Positions 22,385 to 33,447 of a DNA stretch of 64,000 nt are shown one piece after another; positions within the stretch are counted from its first letter, which is position 1; every line of letters starts with the position of its first letter. Source of the stretch: Chalara sp. BL73. Taxonomy: Eukaryota > Ascomycota > Leotiomycetes > Helotiales. The position numbers were made by a program, and so were the translations under genes. Location of the stretch: positions 62,001 through 126,000 of the forward strand of contig CAKJVC010000086.1 of assembly GCA_918026815.1 (NCBI GenBank), written 5' to 3'. The notes under the pieces are model-generated. The model worked only from the letters and a program-made list of their open reading frames with translations, was not told where the DNA came from and did not search any database.

Positions 22385-25300
22385 ATGTCTACGGACCCAG
22401 TGACCCCCGAAGGTGAGGATCACCAGCCTTCGGTCTGGGCCCGTCATCACAGCAGTAGACTGACAATGTTCATCCTTTCCTATAGTCCTTTGGGCTCAAC
22501 GCTCGTCCAAAGCTGACGCCGCCAAAAATTTCATCTGCCTTACCATCGCCATTCCCGATGTGCTTCCTTCAAATCTCAAGCTGGGCCTGAAGCCGCAATC
22601 GCTCACTTTTACTGGCCATTCCGAGTCCAATAAAAAGACCTATCGTCTGGAACTTGAATTCTACGCGGAGATTGACGAGAAGGAGAGCAAGGTCCACCAT
22701 ACGGACCAGAAAATCGAGATGTTGTTAGCAAAGAAGGAGCTCAACGAGTCGTACTGGCCGAGGCTGTTGAAAGATTCCAGGAGAGCCCATTTCTTGAAGA
22801 CCGACTTCAACAAGTGGGTTGATGAGGACGAACAGAATGAGGCTGCTGACAGTGACTTCCCCAACCTAGGCGGTATGGGTAGGTAGATATTGTCCTTCTC
22901 ATTACCGGCAAGGCTATCGAAAGTTTCAGCTAATGCTCATTAAACAGAAAGAATCCCAGAGATTGGGGACGAGCAAGCAGTGGTAACCCCCAATGATGGA
23001 CATCCTGGCCTCGCTAGTAGGCCGGACAACCGGGCCGACATTCTATTCAAGCAATATGAGCGGACAGGTAGGACGGAAGATCTGGACGAGGCCATCACCA
23101 ATGCGCAGAGAGCGGTCAATATCACACCGAGAAATCACCCAGATCTGCCTAAGAGGCTTGATACATTGGCCTATATTCAGCGAAAGAGATACGAACAGAC
23201 AAGGAAGAGGGAAGAGTTGGAAGGGATCATCTCCAATCTGCAGCAAGCAGTTGATATGACACCTAAAGATCATCCCATCCAAGCTTTGCGTCTCGATATT
23301 ATAGGCGACCTGCTAATAAGTCGATATGAACGGACCATGAAGCTGGACGACCTGGACGACGCCATCTCCAAAGCACAGCAAGCGGTTGAAATAACACCTA
23401 CCGACCACCAAGATCTATCTAGGCGGCTGGACAACCTGAGCAGCGTGCTAAGTCGCCGATACAAGCAGACACGCGATTTGGACGACCTGAATAAGGCCAT
23501 TAGCAGAGGTGAAGCAGCTGTAGCTGCTATGTCTCACGTCTACCCGAATAGAGCAGCTCTATTAAGCAACGTGGCTCTATCCTTTCGACTCATGTTCGAA
23601 CGGACTGGCGACCTCACCTATTTGAACAATGCTGTCGACAGAGGTGAAAAAGCTGTGGCGGCTATATCTCACGATCATCCGGATAGAGCAGCTATGTTAA
23701 GCAACCTAGCCGCCTCATTCCGGCTCAGGTTCGAGCGGACTAGCAACATCAACGATGCGAACAATGCTATTGCTAGAGGAGAAGAAGTCGTAGCAACAAC
23801 ACCTTATAACCACTCAGAGAGAGCAGCTCGATTGAGCAATCTAGGCGGTTCCTTCCTCCGCAAGTTCGAGCGGACTGGTGATCTCGGCGATTTGAACAAT
23901 GCTGTTGGCAGAGGAGAAGAAGCAGTGGCAGCTACACCTCATAACGACTCGGGGAGAGCACATTGGTTAAATAACTTAGCTGCCTCTCTTCGATCCAGGT
24001 TCGAGCGGACTGGTAACATAAATGATGTAAACAACGCTATTGGCAGAGGAGAAGAAGCAGTGGCGGCCATATCTCACGACGACGGGGAAAGAGCAGATTT
24101 GTTGAGCAATCTATGCATTGCTTTTCTCCGCAGGTTCGAGTGGACTGGCGATCTCGACGACTTGAACAATGCTGTTAGCCAAGGAGAAGAAGCTATCGCA
24201 GCCACACCATGCGACCACCCGAAAAGGACAGCTATGTTGAGCCACCTGGGTAGCTCACTTAGACTCAGATTCGAGCGAACTGATAATCTTAACGACTTGA
24301 ATACTGCTATTCGCAGAAGTGAAGAAGCAGTGGTGGCCATCCCCCATGACCACCCAGAAAAAGCAGCTCTATTGAGCAACCTCGGCCTGTCTCTTCTAAC
24401 CAGGTTCGAGCGGACAGGCGACCTCAACGACTTGAACAATGCTATCAGCCGAGGAGAAGCTGCTCTAGCAACCATACCCTGCGACCACCCGAAAAGGACA
24501 GCTATGTTGAGCCACCTGGGTAGCTCACTTAGACTCAGATTCGAGCGAACCGATGATCTTAACGACTTGAATACTGCTGTTCGCAGAAGTGAAGAAGCAG
24601 TGGTGGCCATCCCCAATGACCACCCAGAGAAAGCAGCTCTATTGAGTAGCCTTAGCCTGTCTCTTCAAACAAGGTTTAAGCGGACTGGTGATCTTGACGA
24701 CTTGAACAATGCTGTCAGCAGAGGAGAAGCTGCTCTAGCGACTATACCCCGCCACCACCCGAAAAGAACAGTTATGTTGAGCAACTTGGGTAGTTTACTT
24801 GGACTTAGGTTTGGCAGGACCGACGAGCTTAGCGACTTGAATTCTGCTGTTCGCAGAGGTGAAGAAGCAGTGGTGGCCATCCCCCATGACCACCCAGAGA
24901 AAGCAGCTCTATTGAGCAACCTCGGCCTGTCTCTTCTAACCAGGTTCGAGCGGACAGGCTACCTCAACGACTTGAACAATGCTATTGACAGAGGAGAAGA
25001 AGCTGTAGTGACTACACCTCACGACCATCCGGATAGAGCAACTCGGTTAAGCAACCTAGGCAAATCCTTCCGACTTAAGTTCGAACAAACTGGTAATCCC
25101 AACGACTTGAATATTGCTATTCGTAGAGGAGAAGAAGCTGTGGAGGCAATACCTCACGGCCATCTAGATAAAGCAGCTACGTTAGAAAACCTAGCCAACT
25201 CCTCTATGCGCAGGTTCGAGCGAACTGATGATCTCAATGACTTGAATTTTGCTGTTCGCAGAGGTGAAGAAGCCGTAGCGGCCATCCCCCATGACCACCC

Positions 25301-27849
25301 AGAAAAAGCAGCTCTATTTGAGCAACCTCGGCCTGTCTCTTCTAACCAGGTTCGAGCGGACAGGCGACCTCAACGACTTGAACAATGCTATCGACAAAGG
25401 AGAAGAAGCTATAGCGACTACACCTTACAACCATCCAGATAGAGCAACTCGGTTAGGCAGTCTAGGCGGCTCCCTTCAACGTAGGTTCGAGCGAACTGGT
25501 GATCTCGGCGACTTAAATACTGCTATTCGCAGAGTTGAAGAAGCGCTGGTAGCCATACCTCACGATCACCGGAATAGAGCAGGTCTATTAAGCAATCTAG
25601 GCTCCGTCTTCCTTCGCAGGTTCGAGCGGACTGGCGATCTCGACGATTTGAACAATGCTGTTGGCCGAGGAGAAGAAGCAGTGGCAGCTACATCTCATGA
25701 CCATCCGGATAGGGCAACTCGGTTGAGCAACCTAAGTATCTCTCTTGGACTTAAGTTCGGCAGGACCAGTGATTTCAACAACTTGAACTCTGCTATTCGC
25801 AGAGGCGAAGAAGCAGTGGCGGCCATCTTCAATAACCACCCGAATAGAGCAACTATGTTGAACAACCTGGGTAACTTCTTTCAAAGGAGGTTCGAACTGA
25901 CTAGTGATCCCAACGACTTGGACTCTGCCATTCGCAGAGGTGAAGAAGCTGTGGCAGTCACACCTCGCGGCAATCCGAATAGAGCAGGTTTCTTGAGCAA
26001 CCTAGGCCTGTCTCTTCGAACGAGGTTTGAGCGAACAGGGGATCTCGACGCCTTGGATACTGCTATTCGCAAAGGAGAAGAAGCTATGGCGTCTACACCT
26101 CACAACAACCCAGCTAGAGCAACCGTGTTGGGCAATCTAGGCTCCGCACTTCTCTGCAGGTTCGAGAGGACTGGAAGCCTTGGTGATTGTATCCAAGCTA
26201 TCTCCATCTTGACAGAGGCTGTGGTGATGCCCAGCGCACCACCACAAAGTCGAATTGAAGCAGCATTGCTGGCTGCCAGTGTACTGGCCAAATACCAGAG
26301 CTGGGGGGAAGTCAGCAGTATTACAGAGATAGCTGTGAATCTTCTCCCAAACGTCAGCCCACGCGCGTTGAGGCAAAATGACCAGCAGCATATACTGGCA
26401 CAATTTGCTGGTCTGGCATCTCTGGCTACGTCTGCAGCTCTCCAAGCAGGAAAAGGCGCTTGCCAGGCTGTGGAGCTTCTGGAGATTGGTCGAGGCATTA
26501 TCATGGAATTACGATTCGGAACCCGAACGGATCTCACAGACCTTAGAGATGCGCACTTGGACAAGGCAGAGCAATTTGAACGGCTTCGTTACGAACTGGA
26601 CTCAGGCGGGCCTCTTTCAGCAGTTACAGCGGATATACCGACCTCGATACCAAAGCGGAGTCGACACGACGCAAGCCTCGAGTTCGACAGGATCATAGCC
26701 GAAATCCGCCGTCTACCCAAGTTCGAAAATTTCCTTAGACCTCTCCAAGCAAGTGAGTTGATGGATGCTGCATCTTCTGGTCCGATTGTTATTATCAATG
26801 TCAGTGACCACCGCTGCGACGCGCTTCTCGTCAAGCTTGACAAGATATGGGAATTGCCTCTTCCTCGTCTGCGTCATTCAGACATCAAAGACTGGGTCAT
26901 GAGATCCACTCCTTCAACGGCATTGCTAGAATGGGTCTGGGAGAGCACAGCGCTCCCGATCTTAGACGAACTTGGGTTTCGGGAGACCCCGACGAGCAAG
27001 TGGCCTCGCATATGGTGGATTCCAACTGGGTTGATGAACCGACTACCACTCCACGCCGCCGGACGCCATTACGCGGGTTCCGCCGAGACTGTACTTGATC
27101 GGGTAGTATCGTCATACAGCTCATCTATCAAGGCGCTGGTTTATGCCCGACAGAACGCAGTGCAGAAGGATCTCGATGATGCTTCCAACGCAGCTCTGCT
27201 TGTTTCAATGCCCACAACACCGTCGCGTTCTGATCTCAAACCTGGCGACCTCATGTTCGCCGAAGAGGAGATTCAAATTCTGGATAGCCTACTTTCTCCT
27301 TCGACACCAAAATTGAAACCCAAGCAACCACGTAAAGCACATGTCCTCGGCAGTTTAAACACCTGCACGATATTCCATTTCGCTGGTCATGGCAATTCAG
27401 ACCCCCTGGATCCTTCAAAGAGCTGCTTACTTCTTAACGACTGGGTAGAAGACCCATTGACGGTTGAGGATCTCGTCGAATTAAAACTATACCGGAATCC
27501 TCCTTGGCTTGCTTACCTCTCAGCTTGTTCGACAGGAGAGAATAAAACTGAGAACTTGCAAGATGAGGCAATACATCTAGTGAGCGCCTGTCAACTGGCA
27601 GGCTTTCCACATGTCGTTGGATCGCTATGGAAAGTGGACGATGAGTGTTCTGCTGATGCGGCCAGAGAGGTCTATGAGACTCTACGAGACAAAGGATGGA
27701 ACAGTGAAGCAGTGGCATTGGGCGTTCACAATGCTTCAAGGTTTCTACGGGTTAAAACTGGTGGTGGACGTTGGAGGGGCATCGGTGCTGAAATACGGAA
27801 GGAAGGTAACCCCTCCATATGGGCTGCTTATATTCACGTTGGACCCTAG
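22385..27849 (+). CDS. p23/CS - TPR-like repeat - CHAT fusion protein (one frameshift in this copy)
   Basis: Exons 22385-22412, 22486-22878 and 22948-27849, with GT-AG introns at 22413-22485 and 22879-22947. Residues 1-140 match the CS domain of p23/Sba1 HSP90 co-chaperones: VLWAQRSS near the start, LTFTGHS in the middle, and YWPRLLKD then FLKTDFNKWVDEDEQNE at the end. The third exon continues in frame into about 23 tandem 45-residue TPR-like repeats (core RGEEAVAA...LSNLG.S...RFERTGDL.DLNNAI), then a C-terminal CHAT domain with His in FAGHG (codon 27388-27390) and Cys in LSACSTG (27526-27528). Predicted length is about 1,770 residues if the frame is continuous. An extra T in the TTT at 25317-25319 shifts the frame; sister repeats have TT there. 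Whether this is an assembly error or a real lesion cannot be told. The repeat part has no in-frame Met before about nt 23250, which favours the fusion over two separate genes. Confidence 0.78.
22995..26200 (+). repeat. tandem 135-bp (45-residue) repeats
   Basis: About 23 copies, with period 135 bp confirmed by the spacing of the gaacaatgct motif (23624 and 23759). Adjacent copies differ but some non-adjacent copies are nearly identical, for example around 24210 and 24480 (270 bp apart, two units) and around 24342, 24882 and 25286. Such patterns point to unequal recombination. This is a solenoid suited to ligand or partner binding. Confidence 0.85.
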
Positions 27850-27919
27850 ATTGGAGGAATCTGCGAGAGGCTGCTCAAGGTTTTTCTGTTCTATTCCCTT
27901 TCTATAACTGCGGCTTGAT

Positions 27920-28684
27920 GATCGATTTTGCAAAGAACACTGCATTATTCCATTGTGTATGCCTGCGCATTCTTCACATATTCTTCAACCTTTGGATGTT
28001 AGTTGCTTTGCGGTGTTGAAGCGTTTTTACGGACAAGCCGTAAAACAGCAAATGCGGGTCGGCATCAACCATATTAATAAAACCGAGTTTTTACAGCTCT
28101 ATCAATCCGTACGACAAGCAACTTTTACTGTTACTACGGTTCAAAGTGGATTCAAAGCTGCTGGATTGGTTCCTTTTAATCCAGATCACGTATTAGATCA
28201 GCTACATGTACGGCTTCGTACGCCGACTCCTCCACCCACTACGGAGCTTACTACAGCCTGGGTGTCTGAAACACCTCATAATATTGTTGAATTGCAATTG
28301 CAAACCAAGATTGTTCAAAGATCGATTCGATATCGTACGCAAAGCCCACCTAGTCCTACGGTTCAAGCTGTAAATCAACTTATCAAAGGATGCCAATTAG
28401 CCACGCACCATGCTACTCTTCTTGCGGCTGAGAATCGACAATTACGGGCCGCAAATGAAAAAGTCAAAGAAAAAAGAGCTGTAAAGAAATCATTCGTACG
28501 CAAAGGAGGTGTTTTACGGGTTTCAGAGGTTCAAAACAGGTTGAATCAAGCTACAGCTGATATTGAAGTTGTAAATCAGGTAGTTGATCAAAACGTAGCT
28601 CCAGCACGTACACGTGCCCCAGCGAAGTGTAGTATATGTAAATCGCTAGAGCACACTGCTCGTACATGCCCTGACCGTCAATAA
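27920..28684 (+). pseudogene. C-terminal remnant of a Fot1/pogo transposase
   Basis: The reading frame opens around 27920 with the DDE_1-type segment CMPAHSSHILQPLDVSCFAVLK, in which PLD carries the third catalytic Asp, and runs to 28684 ending in a CSICKSLEHTARTC zinc knuckle. The N-terminal DNA-binding domains and the first two catalytic Asp residues are missing. The relic starts about 70 bp after the stop codon of the CHAT gene. It is a different lineage from the intact element at 31609-33445. Confidence 0.8.
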
Positions 28685-29131
28685 ATCAATTATTCCAATC
28701 CGCAAATTGATATTTTAAGTAGTTGTGATATAATTGCAAATCAAAATTGAAAAAAAGTGGTGGTTGCAGGGATTGTGGCCAGGATGATGATTTGGCCAGC
28801 TAAGTGATCAGGTACGTTAGGCAATTCGATATTACCTAAGCGCAGGGGAGGGAATGGGCGAATTGGTTGCTAGTAAAAAACAGTAAAAAACAAAAAAATT
28901 GCTTACTGCTGCCTAGTAAGGCATATTTTCAAATCTGCGAATTCCTCTATACTTGCTGAACAAAATCACTACTTTGTTAAATCTAGTCATTTCTGTACCT
29001 GCCAAAACCTTACCCGTTATTAACTCTTGCACAACAGTGTTACTGGGCGGCCTATAGACACTCTTCTTGCGGTTTGCAGTCCATTCCGTTTCGAAAGCCC
29101 CACCAGTACCCACATCAAAATCTTGGTTGCG
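28685..29131. other. spacer
   Basis: Probably holds the 3' end of the Fot1 relic and the 5' flank of the next gene. No feature is supported. Confidence 0.4.
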
Positions 29132-29959
29132 ATGTCATCGATTGGGAAAGTCACAAATTCTCTCCTTTCGGCGACCAACGAGAACACCGTCGCGCTGTTG
29201 AATATTAACCTTGACTTTTCACTCATCAGATGCGAGGCTCCCAAAGAATTCAAAGCCATTGGACGGGCGCTCACCTCCGCTCGGCGCAGAGAAGCAGAGG
29301 ACGGTGCTATACATAAAACTGCTCGACGACTTGGTGCTCTTTTTGAGCAACTGATTCCTTCGACCCCAAAACTGCTTAAAGCTTATGGCCGCCGAGCGTC
29401 AGAAATAATCGAATCCCCAGGCATCAATCCTCAAGGAACTGATAGAGACGGTCCATTTGAAGCCTATGTTGGTACAGATTGTACATCAATATGGGCGGCT
29501 GCAACTTCAGGCCCAGCATCTCTAGGCATACATCTACTTGCTTGTATGCTAGCACGTGCCTGGGATGTTAAAGAAGCCATTTCTATCTGGGTTGAGCTAG
29601 TAGCCGAAAGGCGGAAAGAGGTGGAAGTATCCATATCGGATAATAGCATAGTTTCAGCGACAACGCTTGTTGCAGCACGTCAAGACATCTCTAGATCCGA
29701 GATAGCAATTTGGGATGCTAGTGCGCGGTCATGGCTCCGTCGTGCTGATCAAGCAAAAATGGCTAGTCGCGATCAATTTTTGCTTATAGTCAAAAACGTC
29801 TCCATCCCCTTCAGATGCCACGCATCTACTTATACCAAAGTATTAGATGCATGGGTGAAAGGCATGGAGTGCTTAGAGAGGTTACTCAGTGGACTGCCCC
29901 AACAAGTCTCCGATCGTGCGATTCTCCTAGGGTTGATTGTGGAGGCTCTGACGGTCTAG
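29132..29959 (+). CDS. truncated fungal hypothetical protein
   Basis: Starting at MSSIGKVTNSLL, 275 residues are open. The sequence resembles the N-terminal part of a large uncharacterised Pezizomycotina family (recognisable by TSIWAAATSGPASLGIHLLACMLARAWD and the motif ISRSEIAIWDASARSWLRRAD). As I recall, full-length members are roughly twice this length or more, so this copy is cut at 29959. A longer frame from 29027 exists, but the ATG at 29132 fits the family start. No catalytic motif is evident; the function is unknown. A tiny LINE insertion lies just downstream. Confidence 0.6.
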   Translation: MSSIGKVTNSLLSATNENTVALLNINLDFSLIRCEAPKEFKAIGRALTSARRREAEDGAIHKTARRLGALFEQLIPSTPKLLKAYGRRASEIIESPGINPQGTDRDGPFEAYVGTDCTSIWAAATSGPASLGIHLLACMLARAWDVKEAISIWVELVAERRKEVEVSISDNSIVSATTLVAARQDISRSEIAIWDASARSWLRRADQAKMASRDQFLLIVKNVSIPFRCHASTYTKVLDAWVKGMECLERLLSGLPQQVSDRAILLGLIVEALTV

Positions 29960-30042
29960 CGAATCTTGAAATAACAGCCTAGGAACTGGGAGAAAGATTT
30001 CGAGTTCAGGTCCTTGCACGTACAGTAAAGTTCGAAATCGGC

Positions 30043-30082
30043 ACTGAGTAGTTTATTACGCCCGGCTAAGCCTAAAAGGCCC
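30043..30082 (-). mobile_element. 40-bp dead-on-arrival LINE insertion with 12-bp target duplication
   Basis: The 40 bp contain tagtttattacgcccggcta, matching the 3' terminus of LINE 2. They are flanked by exact copies of ttcgaaatcggc at 30031-30042 and 30083-30094. Confidence 0.85.
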
Positions 30083-30095
30083 TTCGAAATCGGCT

Positions 30096-31608
30096 TCAGT
30101 TCGGAACACTCAATGATTTTATTTTGCCCCATTTTCTTGATGCACTAGTACTATTATGGCTAGACAACATACATTAGCCCTCTGGCTCCGGACGCGAGAA
30201 TTCTGAGCTTCTGCCTAAGGTTGGACATCGGGCAATAGAACTTTCTAGATCTAGCCCTGAAATGCTTCTTCTCTTTGTGCTTTCCTTAGATACCTTTTCT
30301 ACCCCACTCTAACTTTTCTAGGTATGACGTAGATACTTCTAGTTATTCCATTCACTCCCTTTCAACTCCCTCATTGCTTCCCCGCACGTTCACAAGTCAA
30401 GAGTTTAGTCCCGCTTGAGCTAGCAATCTTGAAGCTGCCCACTACCAATCACAGCATCTCCTTCCCTGTCCAAGTATCGTGGCCTGAGGCCTCAGACCTG
30501 ATTGTCGGCTCGGCTGATAGTGGATCTATGAGTCTACTACAGTAGGAGGTGTTACAAGGATCGAGCGTACGTCCAAATAATCCATGCCAAATTCTAGCTT
30601 TTTAAACTTAAGATATCAAATTGATACTTCTCAGATTTGAGAATCATTGTTTGCCAACAATAGACCACTGCTGGAGGAGTCATCCGGAGCAGTCTTCCGG
30701 AAGCGCGCTTAACCATGCGTTTCGCAATGGTCAGTCTCCAATCCAATCGTAAACGTTGTGCAAAATGTGTTGTGGCTATCTAAAAATAGAATGGTGGTAT
30801 CTCGAAGATCTGAAAACAGAACATCTCAAATCGTAAATTCCAGATCTGGATTTTTGGATTGATGCCTTTATATTTTAGAACAGTAGTTATGAAGCGCGTT
30901 TCCAGAAAGCTGTTCTAGGACGGTGACCTGATGCATTGAACCAATCATAAGCGAGAACACTCTTGGTTCCCATTATTACCGAGGTATGTCATTGGTTAGT
31001 TACCGTTCGGTTGTGCATTTCGGTATCCTAGGATATTGAAATGCTTCACACATTCTGAGCCCAGCCAGCCAGAAAGGTTGCTGACACAGCCTCTCTGGTG
31101 AGCACCTGCTGTATATACTCTTCTCACGGCCAGAGTCGAAGAAGACAGCTTGTGCTGGTAAGTTCGAATCCTGCAGCTGCCAACCCATCATGCTCAAGAT
31201 AATAGCGTGGCCAGTAGAGCGATAGATATGCGAGTAGCAACGGCAGCTTTGAAAGCGACCGCGACTCGGTCTCGGATTGTCCTTAGGGCCTGACAGTTCA
31301 CGCGCGGCTCCGGTCATAGTTGCAGATAGGATTGTGCTGGGGAACGATCACGGGCGGTGATCAGCATTGGAGGAAAGTAACCGCAGTGAAGCGTTCTTGC
31401 AAGCAGGCAGCAACTCGAGGTTTTTCTACCTCAACACGGCCTCAATTAGACCCCCAGATCTCAGATGCGGTAACATTATACACAATACAACACAATAAAC
31501 ACACAATTCTGTGGACCTGGGAGAGCATTACTACTTACTGTAAATGCAGCCCTACCTGGCAGATTCTTCAACCCTCATTAAAACGACATCATCAATTTAC
31601 AGAGCATA
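30096..31608. other. non-coding spacer with one small inverted-repeat element
   Basis: No convincing gene. It includes the inverted-repeat element at 30685-30920. The sequence flanking the Fot1 insertion site appears to be old repetitive DNA. Confidence 0.4.
30685..30920. repeat. small inverted-repeat (MITE-like) element
   Basis: Imperfect inverted ends of about 26 bp (tccggagcagtcttccggaa with a right copy near 30894-30920). A stretch after the left end, cgtttcgcaatggtcagtct, recurs at about 49211, so it belongs to a dispersed family. No coding capacity. Confidence 0.5.
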
Positions 31609-33445
31609 AGTCGGAGGCCCCCCCTTCCGGCCACCCCCCCCTTCCGGCCACCTCGCTTAGCACACCGCCACTTCGTACCCTCATATATAGAACTCAAATA
31701 GATCAATAGAATCTTATTCAATTGCTCTACAATTTTGCAAATCTCTTGATAATATCATGGAGCCCTCATATACCGAAGAAGATGTCATGCGAGCACTTGA
31801 TGAGGTTGCAAATGGGAGGTCTGTGCGGCGGGCGGCCTTGGAATACGGTGTTCCAAGGTCTACTCTTACAGACAGATTAAATGGCCACACATCACGTCAA
31901 GAAGGAGCAGAACACTTGCAAAAGCTTGCACCAATTCAGGAAAAACGTTTGACAGAGTGGATTCTAGTTCAAGAGTCTTTAGGGCTTAGTCCTACTCATG
32001 TACAGATCAAGGATTTTGCTCAACGCCTTATTGCTATCCGTGGAGACACGACTACACTAGGAAAACGATGGATACGAGCTTTTTTAAAAAGGAATCCTAT
32101 GCTAAAGACCAAAAAGCAAGTCAGGATTGATTCTACTCGTGTCAATGGCGCTACAACAAGTATTATTAAAGCTTGGTTTCAAAAATTAGAGATTCCTGAA
32201 ATCAAGGCTATTAAACCAGAGAATCGTTGGAACATGGACGAAGCTGGTATAATGGAAGGTCAAGGATCTAATGGGCTAGTGGTAGGAAGTGTTAATCGAC
32301 GTTTTATTCAAAGAAAACAGCCTGGTTCTAAAGCGTGGACGTCTTTTATCGAATGCATTTCAGCTACAGGGGTAGCAATTTCTCCATTAGTCATGTTTAA
32401 AGGCAAAACAGTTCAACAACAATGGTTTCCTACTAGTTTGGATACTTTTAAAGATTGGAAGTTTACTGCAACTGAAAACGGCTGGACATCTGATGAAACA
32501 GCTTTAGAATGGCTGACGAAAGTGTTTATTCCTTACACTACTCCAAGCAACCCTAAAGAGCCTCGACTACTTATTTTAGACGGACATGGGAGTCATGAAA
32601 CAACAGATTTTATGTATATGTGCTTTCAGCATAATATACACTTGTTATTTCTACCACCACATACATCTCATGTACTACAACCTTTGGATTTGTCCATTTT
32701 CTCTCCTTTAAAGGAATCATACCGCAAAGAAGTTAGTTACTTAAGTCTTATAACTGATTCTACACCAATTGGAAAGCGAAACTTTCTAGTTTGCTATCAG
32801 AAAGCTCGCCAAAAGAGTTTAACAGAAAAGAATATCCGAACTGGCTGGAAAGTTACAGGTTTATGGCCAAAAAATATATCCAAGCCACTTATGAGCCGTT
32901 TGCTATTAGAAAATAGCAATAAGGCCGTTCAACCAACTCAACAAGACGTTATTAAAGAATCAGGACTAGTATGGAATGAAAATATATCACTAGTTGCTTG
33001 GAATACCCCCAAAAGATCAAAAGATCTACGTTTACAAACTGAAACAGTTTCCAAATTGGGCGAAGTCGACATGCCAACTTGTCGACAACTCTTTAGGAAG
33101 ATTGTAAAAGGATTTGATGCAAAGGACTACGCTTTAGGGCAATCAGAGCTTCGAATCAAGCAATTGGAAACTAGATTGGAGCAATTGGCACCTAGAAAAA
33201 GAAGAAAAGTTCAAACTAGTCCAAATTCGAAGTTTGCAAATATTAAGGCTATTAAAGAAGCTCAAATCAAGGCGGGAGACCGTGAAATTGAAGAAGAAGA
33301 CTCTGATTCTACTTTAGATTCAGTGTCTACAGGCGATTGTATAGAAGTTGAGGAACCATAGAGTTATTAGGGTTGTAAGTAGTAGGTGTCATGCTAAGCG
33401 AGGTGGCCGGAAGGGGGGGGTGGCCGGAAGGGGGGGCCTCCGACT
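31609..33445 (+). mobile_element. intact Fot1/pogo DNA transposon
   Basis: Inverted repeats begin agtcggaggccccccc and contain a twice-repeated ccttccggccacc unit. The element is flanked by TA on both sides (31607-31608 and 33446-33447), the Tc1/mariner-pogo target duplication. Length is 1,837 bp, the normal size for Fot1-like elements. It carries one intact transposase. Confidence 0.93.
31757..33361 (+). CDS. Fot1/pogo transposase
   Basis: An uninterrupted 534-residue protein. An N-terminal Psq-type HTH (VRRAALEYGVPRSTLTDRL, about 20-45) is followed by a CENP-B-type HTH (about 55-120) and a DDE_1 catalytic domain with Asp in NMDEAG, Asp in LILDGHGSH and Asp in LQPLDLSIFSPLK. A coiled coil and basic stretch near the C-terminus (RKRRKVQ) could be a nuclear signal. 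All catalytic residues and both terminal repeats are present, so the copy may be autonomous. Confidence 0.93.
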   Translation: MEPSYTEEDVMRALDEVANGRSVRRAALEYGVPRSTLTDRLNGHTSRQEGAEHLQKLAPIQEKRLTEWILVQESLGLSPTHVQIKDFAQRLIAIRGDTTTLGKRWIRAFLKRNPMLKTKKQVRIDSTRVNGATTSIIKAWFQKLEIPEIKAIKPENRWNMDEAGIMEGQGSNGLVVGSVNRRFIQRKQPGSKAWTSFIECISATGVAISPLVMFKGKTVQQQWFPTSLDTFKDWKFTATENGWTSDETALEWLTKVFIPYTTPSNPKEPRLLILDGHGSHETTDFMYMCFQHNIHLLFLPPHTSHVLQPLDLSIFSPLKESYRKEVSYLSLITDSTPIGKRNFLVCYQKARQKSLTEKNIRTGWKVTGLWPKNISKPLMSRLLLENSNKAVQPTQQDVIKESGLVWNENISLVAWNTPKRSKDLRLQTETVSKLGEVDMPTCRQLFRKIVKGFDAKDYALGQSELRIKQLETRLEQLAPRKRRKVQTSPNSKFANIKAIKEAQIKAGDREIEEEDSDSTLDSVSTGDCIEVEEP

Positions 33446-33447
33446 TA

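Noticed and set aside
24074..24616. 180-residue minus-strand ORF in the repeat array
   Set aside because: Periodic antisense shadow of the 135-bp repeats.
31120..31200. tRNA-like B-box gttcgaatcctgc
   Set aside because: The T-stem does not pair and no A-box or cloverleaf fits upstream.
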